Origin: Nitrososphaerota archaeon
GTDB lineage: Archaea > Thermoproteota > Nitrososphaeria > Nitrososphaerales > Nitrosopumilaceae
Direction: 5' to 3'
Length of the DNA stretch: 5,200 bases
Assembly: GCA_018263495.1 (NCBI GenBank)
Contig: JAANXC010000061.1
Span: 1 to 5,200 of the forward strand
Every line of letters begins with the position of its first letter. Position 1 is the first letter of the stretch. The notes beneath the pieces are model-generated. The model ran no database searches and was not told the origin of the DNA. It was given only the letters and a program-made list of their open reading frames with translations. Shown piece by piece: positions 1-5,200 of the stretch. Position numbers and translations under genes: made by a program.

Positions 1-202
1 TTTTTGCTTCTTTTGCTTTTACTTTGATTTCTTCCTTCTTTGGTTGTTTTGGTTTATCTTTAGTTTTTTTAAATTTAGATTTTGGAGGAAATGATGGATG
101 TTTGTTTTCAGATGCTAATTTTGCACGTAATCGTGCTAATTGTTCCTTAATTTTATTTACTTTTTTTTCTTTTTTAGAGTCCAGATTGTCTTTATTTTTC
201 AT
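1..202 (-). CDS. Lysine-rich hypothetical protein, N-terminal part (runs off left edge)
   Basis: I do not recognise this gene. Reading the minus strand from ATG at 202-200 gives 67 residues with no stop before the window edge. The product begins MKNKDNLDSKKEKK and is extremely basic: about 23 of 67 residues are lysine, against nine acidic residues. Residues 15-32 (IKEQLARLRAKLASEN core) look like a short amphipathic helix or coiled coil. After that comes a Pro/Lys-rich, probably disordered stretch (residues 34-56) and then a Lys/Glu/Ala run. There is no signal peptide or membrane segment. The start is well supported by a GGTGAT Shine-Dalgarno site five bases upstream. Such a tail would suit a nucleic-acid- or ribosome-binding protein, but the globular part lies outside the window, so this is only a guess. 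The plus-strand reading frame across the same bases (24-218) is its shadow: it gives a low-complexity Phe/Leu/Ser protein with no upstream signals. Confidence 0.72.
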   Translation of the reverse strand, partial: MKNKDNLDSKKEKKVNKIKEQLARLRAKLASENKHPSFPPKSKFKKTKDKPKQPKKEEIKVKAKEAK

Positions 203-207
203 CAAAA

Positions 208-213
208 ATCACC
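208..213 (-). promoter_or_regulatory. Shine-Dalgarno site GGTGAT of the lysine-rich gene
   Basis: On the minus strand GGTGAT lies five bases before the ATG at 202. It pairs with the AUCACC part of the archaeal 16S rRNA 3' end. It fixes the start of this gene and supports the minus-strand reading over the plus-strand frame in the same place. Confidence 0.65.
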
Positions 214-248
214 AATAGCTATCTTATCTAAGTAAAAAATTGAACGCA

Positions 249-255
249 ATATAAA
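249..255 (-). promoter_or_regulatory. TATA-like box (TTTATAT) for the minus-strand gene
   Basis: TTTATAT reads on the minus strand about 50 bases upstream of the ATG at 202. With the usual archaeal spacing of about 26 bases to the transcription start, the transcript would begin near 225. That leaves a leader of roughly 20-25 bases holding the Shine-Dalgarno site. It is the most TATA-like element in this direction within the 125-base divergent gap. Inferred from sequence only. Confidence 0.45.
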
Positions 256-296
256 ACTCACCTAATGTTAATTGTCGAACTAATTTTGACTAATAA

Positions 297-303
297 TTTA
301 AAT
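297..303 (+). promoter_or_regulatory. TATA-like box (TTTAAAT) for the OLD-family gene
   Basis: TTTAAAT is centred 28 bases upstream of the TTG start at 328, the distance expected if transcription starts at or next to the start codon. That would make the mRNA leaderless, which is common in archaea. It would also explain the weak SD: only AGGT at 311-314, with a long 13-base spacing. Confidence 0.42.
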
Positions 304-327
304 CTCATTCAGGTCAACAGACACTAA

Positions 328-2406
328 TTGCGTCTTAGAAAATTTAGAGTTCAAGCGTTTCGTTGTATCCACGATTCAGGTGATATTGTAGTAGGTGATT
401 TAGCTGCATTTGTTGGTAGAAATGAAAGTGGTAAAACCACAATTCTTCAAGCATTAACTATGTTAAATAAAGATGAGAGTATTTCTGAGCTTGATTTATG
501 TGATGAAATGACTGAGCGTCTCAAATCTGATATTAGAATTGTTGAAGGAGACTTTGAATTGAATCACGACGAAACAGAAATAGTTAAGGAAAAATTTCCT
601 GATTTACACGTAACAAAACTAAAAATTTTTAGAACCAACAAAGAACCAGAAATACAATATGATTTTGGCGATATTAAAATTAGCGAGGAAGAAGATAAAA
701 ACCTAGAATATTGGCAAAATAGTACAAAACAACTATCAAATTTTGTTGAAAGCATTCCAAATTATATAAGTAAAAAACTAGATGTTGATTTTTTTACAGG
801 TGATACACCGAAGGATAAAAAAATTATTCAGACTGAACTTGATGAATTTGACGATAGTCTACGAGATGCGGCGACTGATGAGCAGCAAGTGATTTCTGAA
901 TGGGAAAAAGTCTACGCCAATATAATAAAAAACATCAAAAAAATTTTAATTGATAACACCGAAACCGATGCTTTAAAAAATTTCATTGGAGATAATCTAC
1001 ATCCACGGTTTGTTTATTTCTCTGACTATAAGAAAATTCTAGGAAACATCAACTTGGCTGAATACATTAAAGAATCTGAAAATGAAGCTTCTGCGGGAAT
1101 TGAATATATTGAAGGATTCGATAGGGCGGAAACTGTAAGAAATTTACTTTATCTTTCAGAGCTTGACATAGAAAAACTAGAGGGGTTTAAGAGTAGTCCG
1201 TCAAAGTTAATTAAATTTTTAAACACTGCAAGTAAAAATTTGACTCAACGGTTAAATCCATCTTGGAAGGGTGAAGCTATTAACGTAGAATTAAGACTCA
1301 ATCCTGGAAATATTTTGAGTGTGGTGTTGTCAGATGTTCATAAGGATGGAACCATAACCAATACCGGTCTGCTAAATAGAAGAGCTGAAGGCTTCAAATG
1401 GACATTCTCATTCATAGTAAATTTTGCTGCTGAAACGCAAAGAGCAGAGTTGAAAGAGGCAATTCTATTACTTGATGAGCCAGCACGAAACTTACATCCA
1501 ACACAGCAAGCTGGAATCTCTGATTTGTTAAAAAATCTTGCTGGATCAAATCAGGTCTTATACGCCACCCATTCACCTTTCATGATTTTTGACTACACAC
1601 CAGGTAATCTTCTCGTTGTAGAACTTGATAGGAAAAAACATCTAAGTAGAATTTTTTATGATTACTGGAAAGCAGATGATGCTACTCTTACACCAATTCT
1701 CTATGGGTTATCAAAGGGATTAGTAGGTTCAATAACTGATAGAGAAGTTGGTTATAACTCACGTCCTCTCATTATAGTGGAATCAATGTCAGATACAATG
1801 TATCTTAATGCGTTTGACAAATTTCTTCAAGATCCAAACATATCAATGAATCCTCTAAATGTAGTACCAGCTTACAGTAAAAATTCGGTATTACCACTAT
1901 CAATTTTTTATCACACTCATGGATACAACACATTTGTTTTACTTGACAATGATTACGAATCAAATCAAATTGCTGAGCAGTTAAAAAATAATAAATTTTC
2001 AGAAACACAAATTATATTTTTCGAAAGTAGTGGAAACCTACTTCAGTCAATAGAAGATTATATGGTAACTGAAGATTATTTATACGCAGTAAACCAAACT
2101 TACGAGATAAAATTGCGGAGAGAAGGATTTACCAATCTTACCAAAGAAGAAGTACTAATTCATGGAAAAAAGGGAATTGTTGAAAATCTAAAGGCGGTTT
2201 GGAATGAACATAGTGATGATAATTGGGGTGAATTTGAAAAAGAGGAAGTTTGCAGATATATATGTAGCAAGATTGCCTTAGGTGCTGCCACTTTCTTGAC
2301 TGAAAAAACAAGAGACCGAACACGTACGTTATACCGGATAATTGCTGAGCGTATTCGTCAATACCAGAATATAGTACCTAGGGAACAGTTTTCAAATGAA
2401 TCATAA
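328..2406 (+). CDS. OLD-family ATPase/TOPRIM nuclease
   Basis: Predicted ATP-dependent DNA nuclease of the OLD (overcoming lysogenization defect) family, 692 residues, cytoplasmic. The ABC-type ATPase half shows Walker A GRNESGKTT (30-38), a signature-like LNRRAEGFKWTFSF (349-362), Walker B AILLLDEP with catalytic E384 (378-385), and a switch histidine in YATHSP (H415). The long helical, charged insert between the ATPase motifs (about 115-310) fits the family's dimerisation region. The TOPRIM half follows: IIVESMSD (E485, D489), VLLDNDYE (D540, D542) and SIEDYM (E576, D577), all expected metal-binding positions. Known members act in phage defence (P2 Old, Gabija GajA) or have unclear roles. 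No helicase partner is adjacent, so it resembles solitary class 1 OLD proteins. The start is TTG: an in-frame TAA (325-327) sits flush against it, and the next in-frame ATG (residue 45) lies beyond Walker A. The first residues, MRLRKFRVQAFRCIHDSG, match the family's usual beginning. Family assignment is firm; a defence role is inference. Confidence 0.93.
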   Translation: MRLRKFRVQAFRCIHDSGDIVVGDLAAFVGRNESGKTTILQALTMLNKDESISELDLCDEMTERLKSDIRIVEGDFELNHDETEIVKEKFPDLHVTKLKIFRTNKEPEIQYDFGDIKISEEEDKNLEYWQNSTKQLSNFVESIPNYISKKLDVDFFTGDTPKDKKIIQTELDEFDDSLRDAATDEQQVISEWEKVYANIIKNIKKILIDNTETDALKNFIGDNLHPRFVYFSDYKKILGNINLAEYIKESENEASAGIEYIEGFDRAETVRNLLYLSELDIEKLEGFKSSPSKLIKFLNTASKNLTQRLNPSWKGEAINVELRLNPGNILSVVLSDVHKDGTITNTGLLNRRAEGFKWTFSFIVNFAAETQRAELKEAILLLDEPARNLHPTQQAGISDLLKNLAGSNQVLYATHSPFMIFDYTPGNLLVVELDRKKHLSRIFYDYWKADDATLTPILYGLSKGLVGSITDREVGYNSRPLIIVESMSDTMYLNAFDKFLQDPNISMNPLNVVPAYSKNSVLPLSIFYHTHGYNTFVLLDNDYESNQIAEQLKNNKFSETQIIFFESSGNLLQSIEDYMVTEDYLYAVNQTYEIKLRREGFTNLTKEEVLIHGKKGIVENLKAVWNEHSDDNWGEFEKEEVCRYICSKIALGAATFLTEKTRDRTRTLYRIIAERIRQYQNIVPREQFSNES

Positions 2407-2448
2407 CTGAAAACCATAAAACTAGCTGAAAATACTCAATGAAAACTA

Positions 2449-2463
2449 AATTAAAGTTTAATT
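2449..2463. promoter_or_regulatory. 15-base perfect palindrome / AT-rich promoter region upstream of the secreted-protein gene
   Basis: AATTAAAGTTTAATT is a perfect inverted repeat around a central G, in the 72-base gap after the OLD gene. Its halves look TATA-like. The left half (AAATTAAA, 2448-2455) is centred about 27 bases before the ATG at 2479. The right half (TTTAAT, 2457-2462) is centred about 28 bases before the second in-frame ATG at 2488. It may be the promoter, an operator overlapping the promoter, or chance in AT-rich DNA. Confidence 0.35.
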
Positions 2464-2478
2464 GCTGACAAGAAACTG

Positions 2479-2577
2479 ATGAATGATATGAGGAGATATT
2501 CAACTAGTGGTATTTTCATTTCGGTGTTGCTTGTATTTTCTATTTTCACTTTAATATCGATCTCAGAAGTAAATGCG
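2479..2577 (+). other. Signal peptide coding segment of the secreted repeat protein
   Basis: Residues 1-33: a short basic n-region (MRRY), an uninterrupted hydrophobic stretch (GIFISVLLVFSIFTLISIS, residues 11-29) and a polar c-region ending V-N-A. The most likely cleavage is between A33 and A34; after A34 is a weaker option. There is no lipobox cysteine, so it is not a lipoprotein signal. Confidence 0.8.
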
Positions 2578-4629
2578 GCGGAAGTAATTTCCGTAAACGC
2601 AAAGGGTTATGAAAATACGATAATTATTGAATTTGAAAACGAAAGCACATCTAAAATAAAGACAATTAGAGTATGGGCAGGCGGAGAAGTAACATTCACA
2701 TCATTTAAGTCAGAACCTGGATGGGGTGGTGGAAAATATTCTGACAGTAAGTTGCTAATATTTACCGCAACAAATACGCTGAATCCAGGTGAATCAGTAA
2801 AGTTTGGTCTTGTAACAGTTGAAAAAGTAAATGCGATAAATTGGAAAGTGTTGGATCGAAATGATAACAACATAGATAAAGGCAAAATATCAATTCAGGT
2901 AATTTCTGAGACAAGCTCTGACATTATTGAAGAAGAAAGCAAGGAAGTTGAACAGGCTAAAGAGACGGGCGGCGAACTTTATGGTACAAAGAAATTCATC
3001 CCAGAAAAAATTAGGTCTGGTTCAGATGTAAGACTAGTTGGAAATGGATTTGGCTCGGAAAAAAATTTAAAATTGTACCTTGATAGTACTATATTAAAAT
3101 CAGTTATTACAGATAAACAAGGAAACTTTCTAACTACAATCTCTATACCTGACACATACAATGTTGGGACAAGTGAATTTATCATAAAAGACGAATCTGA
3201 TAATATTCAAACTACTAGTATTAACGTTGAAGAACCAAAAAACAGGTTTTTGAAGGCTTCAAAATTTGAAGTTCATAGCGTTCCTGCTGAAATCAGATAT
3301 GAGGAAACATTAACTATTTCAGGCAGTGCATATCCACAAAGCGCAATTATTATCGCGTTCGAGAATAATGAAAGAGTTTTAGAAAAAACACGCGTAGTAT
3401 CAGCTAATGCGAATGGAGAATGGGTTTTTGAGGAAACGATAGAACGTACTGACGATCTGGGAGAAAAATTTGTAATTTTTAAAAATAATCAGAATAAAAC
3501 AACAAAAAGCCTGATAGTAAAATCAGATTATCTAATACAAATGTCTACGTCTGCAATAAGATACAATTCAGGAGAAACTGTCACTATAACTGGTACTGCT
3601 GAACCGAACAGCGATACTACAATATGGGTTAAAAATGAAAATAAGAAAATAGTATACTATGACATTTTTACAAGTGGTGTAGATGGAAGTTTGAATTATG
3701 AATTTGCTACAGATGATACATTTTCTTCTGGAACTTATACTGTAATAATAAAACAGGAAACTGGATCAGATGCTGCTTTGTTTGGTATTGGTCAATATCC
3801 AACATCAGTTATTATAACATTGATGGAGAAAACAAATTTTGAGATTAATTCTAAGGCAATCTTAAGTATTGTTGGTCCAGCATCATCCAGTTTATCAATT
3901 TCAGTCTTGGACTCCAATGATAATATCAAAATAACTGATTCTATTACATCAAGTTCTGTTGGTAAAAATAAGCATGCTATAGATTTAGATGGTCTTGATT
4001 CGGGTGTATACAGAGCTGTTGTTTCTTCAATAAACATTCAGGATTCAGTTAGATTTTCAATTGGTCTAGAATCGTCCTCTGGTCCAATTTCGTTAGTTTC
4101 AACTAAAACCAATTATTCTCCAGGTGAATCAGTTTTCGTTATTGGGAATACTGGCAAAAATGCTAGAATAATTATAACTCTTTTTGATCCTTCTGGAAAC
4201 GTGTCAGCCATAACTGAAACTTTTTCAGATAGCACGGGTAGTTTTTCCACAACTGATATAGGAATTCCATCTGATGGAGCACTTGGTAATTGGAAAGTCA
4301 CTGCACATAATCGTCTTGATAACAATAATGTTGAGATTAACGTGTCTATACCAACAGGGAAGAGTTTAACATTGCAAATTGAGGAAACGCAATTTAGCAT
4401 TGGAGACATCATAATCATTAAGGGTATAGGACAATCAGACGCCAATCGTCTTGGAATTCAAATAACTAATGAAAGTGATGAAGTGGTTGAATCGTTACAC
4501 ACTCCTATAACATCTAGTGGTACATTTTATCTTCCTTGGACAGTTCCTACTGGTTTTGACACTGGAACATATACTATAACAGTAAGTGATGATGAAAACA
4601 GCTCTAGTTTTGAAATATTTATACAATAA
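2479..4629 (+). CDS. Secreted Ig-like repeat surface protein
   Basis: Exported protein of 716 residues whose exact function I do not recognise. A Sec signal peptide is clear: basic start with R5-R6, hydrophobic core about 11-29, and a likely cut after VNA (A33). Residues 35-143 form a beta-rich domain with a Gly/Trp patch GWGGGKY (81-87). An acidic linker (about 144-165, EEESKEVE) follows. Residues 172-716 hold six diverged Ig-like beta-sandwich repeats; their conserved strand glycines are G188, G282, G372, G466, G556 and G649, spaced 90-94 residues. I see no cysteine, no C-terminal membrane anchor or sorting signal, and seven N-X-S/T sequons (N54, N339, N545, N574, N621, N664, N707). This suits a glycosylated, S-layer-associated or released adhesion/structural protein, which is inference. 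ATG at 2479 gives the longest frame. ATG at 2488 (M4, beginning MRRYSTSG) is a real alternative if the mRNA is leaderless. Neither has a clear Shine-Dalgarno site. Confidence 0.85.
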   Translation: MNDMRRYSTSGIFISVLLVFSIFTLISISEVNAAEVISVNAKGYENTIIIEFENESTSKIKTIRVWAGGEVTFTSFKSEPGWGGGKYSDSKLLIFTATNTLNPGESVKFGLVTVEKVNAINWKVLDRNDNNIDKGKISIQVISETSSDIIEEESKEVEQAKETGGELYGTKKFIPEKIRSGSDVRLVGNGFGSEKNLKLYLDSTILKSVITDKQGNFLTTISIPDTYNVGTSEFIIKDESDNIQTTSINVEEPKNRFLKASKFEVHSVPAEIRYEETLTISGSAYPQSAIIIAFENNERVLEKTRVVSANANGEWVFEETIERTDDLGEKFVIFKNNQNKTTKSLIVKSDYLIQMSTSAIRYNSGETVTITGTAEPNSDTTIWVKNENKKIVYYDIFTSGVDGSLNYEFATDDTFSSGTYTVIIKQETGSDAALFGIGQYPTSVIITLMEKTNFEINSKAILSIVGPASSSLSISVLDSNDNIKITDSITSSSVGKNKHAIDLDGLDSGVYRAVVSSINIQDSVRFSIGLESSSGPISLVSTKTNYSPGESVFVIGNTGKNARIIITLFDPSGNVSAITETFSDSTGSFSTTDIGIPSDGALGNWKVTAHNRLDNNNVEINVSIPTGKSLTLQIEETQFSIGDIIIIKGIGQSDANRLGIQITNESDEVVESLHTPITSSGTFYLPWTVPTGFDTGTYTITVSDDENSSSFEIFIQ
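2992..4626 (+). repeat. Six tandem Ig-like protein repeats of about 92 residues
   Basis: Approximate units by residue: 172-251, 263-349, 350-448, 449-530, 533-625 and 626-716. Each opens with a Y/F-x-x-G-E-type strand, as in YNSGETVTITG (362-372) and YSPGESVFVIG (546-556). Most have a central Gly-aromatic turn (GNF 215, GEW 313, GSF 587, GTF 681). Each ends in a G-x-Y/F/W strand, as in SGTYTV (417-422) and TGTYTI (695-700). Unit 4 is the most diverged and lacks the central Gly-aromatic turn. The DNA of the units is not visibly repeated, so the duplication is old. Confidence 0.75.
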
Positions 4630-4648
4630 TCTTAGTGATTCAAAATAG

Positions 4649-4659
4649 TTTTTATTTCT
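4649..4659 (+). promoter_or_regulatory. T-rich element: apt TATA-like box, possibly also terminator of the preceding gene
   Basis: TTTTTATTTCT starts 20 bases after the stop of the secreted-protein gene. Its TTTTTAT part (4649-4655) is centred about 28 bases before the apt ATG at 4680, right for a leaderless archaeal transcript, and no Shine-Dalgarno site precedes apt. A T-run after a stop codon is also how archaeal transcription often terminates, so the element may do both jobs. No stem-loop is seen. Confidence 0.42.
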
Positions 4660-4679
4660 CATTTATTGTTACAAGTAAT

Positions 4680-5186
4680 ATGAATCTGAAAAGAATAATA
4701 GCAGAATATCCGAACTTTCCGAAAAAAGGTATCTTGTTTAGAGATTTTAGTCCAATTCTTGGTGATGCTTCTGCAATGTCGTTTATTGTGGAAGAATTTT
4801 CAAAACAATTTCATTCTAATGATGTTGATATGTTTGTAGGAATTGAGTCTAGGGGATTTATTCTTGCTTCTATTCTTGCGCAAAAATATAGCAAGGGTAT
4901 GGTAATGCTAAGAAAAGAGGGTAAACTACCAGGAAAAACTGTAAAAACTTCGTATACAATTGAATACGGTAAAGCTGTTCTAGAGATTCAAAAAAATGTG
5001 TTAAAGAAAGATGAGAGGGTGATAATCTGTGATGATTTGTTAGCTACAGGTGGAACAGCAAAGGCTGCAGCAAAATTAATTGAAAAAATTGGAGGAGAAA
5101 TTACAGGATTTGCATTTATTATTGAATTGACTGACTTGAATGGAATCAAAGAAATAAACAACTACAAAACTGTCTCATTGGTGCAG
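4680..5186 (+). CDS. apt: Adenine phosphoribosyltransferase, 3' end lost at contig edge
   Basis: Adenine phosphoribosyltransferase converts adenine and phosphoribosyl pyrophosphate (PRPP) to AMP plus pyrophosphate in cytoplasmic purine salvage. The frame gives 169 believable residues. Family hallmarks, in order: FPKKGILFRDFSPIL (13-27), the ESRGF substrate segment (56-60), the flexible loop RKEGKLPGKT (78-87), the TSYTIEYG segment (90-97), and the PRPP-binding motif VIICDDLLATGGTAKAA (114-130), where C117 replaces the usual valine. The C-terminal strand YKTVSLVQ (162-169) is present, so only a few residues are missing from a protein normally near 170-185. The sequence stays open to the window end, but bases 5185-5200 are sequencing adapter; the apparent I-G-R-A after Q169 is therefore artefact. 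The CAG for Q169 itself uses two adapter bases, although Q fits the family. ATG at 4680 has no Shine-Dalgarno site and lies at leaderless distance from a TATA-like box. The gene is 50 bases after its neighbour and probably transcribed separately. Confidence 0.95.
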
Positions 5187-5200
5187 ATCGGAAGAGCACA
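5185..5200 (+). other. Illumina TruSeq adapter remnant (assembly artefact)
   Basis: AGATCGGAAGAGCACA is the exact first 16 bases of the Illumina TruSeq Read 1 adapter. The first 13 bases are common to both read adapters, and the following ACA matches Read 1 rather than Read 2. It sits flush with the window end and breaks off the apt coding sequence just before its expected stop. It should be masked and not translated. Confidence 0.95.

Noticed and set aside
24..218. Plus-strand frame of 64 residues rich in Phe, Leu and Ser
   Set aside because: It lies opposite the minus-strand lysine-rich gene, whose Shine-Dalgarno site and TATA-like box support that strand; poly-Lys codons on one strand read as Phe/Leu on the other.
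328..2406. Gabija (GajA-GajB) or another multi-gene OLD defence system
   Set aside because: GajA is an OLD-type protein, but no UvrD-like helicase follows. The next gene is a secreted Ig-like protein and the upstream gene is a lysine-rich protein on the other strand.
2407..2445. Short direct repeat TGAAAA (starts 2408, 2427, 2440) and a 7-base inverted repeat GTTTTCA/TGAAAAC around the OLD stop codon
   Set aside because: The units are only 6-7 bases, unevenly spaced (19 and 13) and made of common AT-rich words; the possible stem has a 13-base loop and no T-run after it, so neither a terminator nor an operator is supported.
4113..4445. Minus-strand frame of 110 residues inside the secreted-protein gene
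   Set aside because: Fully contained in a strongly supported coding region, without promoter or ribosome site; its composition is that of an antisense shadow. The minus-strand frames at 564-755, 1805-2008, 2138-2323, 2607-2885, 2979-3185 and 3792-4037 were dropped for the same reason.
5187..5200. Continuation of apt coding (Ile-Gly-Arg-Ala)
   Set aside because: These codons are adapter sequence, not native DNA.
1..5200. CRISPR arrays, tRNA or rRNA genes, transposase or insertion-sequence ends
   Set aside because: I looked for spaced direct repeats, cloverleaf-type stems, conserved rRNA segments and terminal inverted repeats and saw none; gaps between genes are at most 125 bases.

Overview
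The window is AT-rich DNA with closely packed genes, most likely from an archaeon of the ammonia-oxidising Thaumarchaeota/Nitrososphaerota (Nitrosopumilus-like). The signs are archaeal TATA-type boxes about 27 bases upstream of start codons that lack Shine-Dalgarno (SD) sites, an archaeal GGTGAT-type SD on the leftmost gene, frequent ATA/AGA codons, and a secreted Ig-like repeat protein with N-glycosylation sequons. The assignment is by eye and is an inference. The last 16 bases (5185-5200) are an exact Illumina TruSeq Read 1 adapter prefix, so the source is almost certainly the end of a short-read contig and those bases are not biological.

Layout, left to right. (1) Positions 1-202, minus strand: N-terminal 67 residues of a very lysine-rich protein of unknown function that runs off the left edge. 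(2) Positions 203-327: divergent promoter region with one TATA-like box for each direction. (3) Positions 328-2406, plus strand: a complete 692-residue OLD-family (overcoming lysogenization defect) protein with an N-terminal ABC-type ATPase and a C-terminal TOPRIM nuclease domain. It starts at TTG. (4) Positions 2407-2478: intergenic region with a perfect 15-base palindrome. (5) Positions 2479-4629, plus: a complete 716-residue secreted protein with a signal peptide, an N-terminal beta-rich domain, an acidic linker and six diverged Ig-like repeats of about 92 residues. (6) Positions 4630-4679: T-rich terminator and/or promoter. (7) Positions 4680 to the right edge, plus: adenine phosphoribosyltransferase (apt), complete except for its last few codons, which are replaced by adapter.

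How the genes relate. No pathway links them. apt is purine salvage, the repeat protein acts outside the cell, and the OLD protein is a candidate DNA-targeting defence or repair ATPase-nuclease. It stands alone: no GajB-like UvrD helicase, reverse transcriptase or other known partner lies next to it in the window. The OLD gene and the secreted-protein gene are co-directional and 72 bases apart, so co-transcription is possible, but each has its own plausible promoter. The most notable items are the solitary OLD nuclease, the very regular Ig-like array and the adapter at the right edge. I do not see a convincing new multi-gene system.
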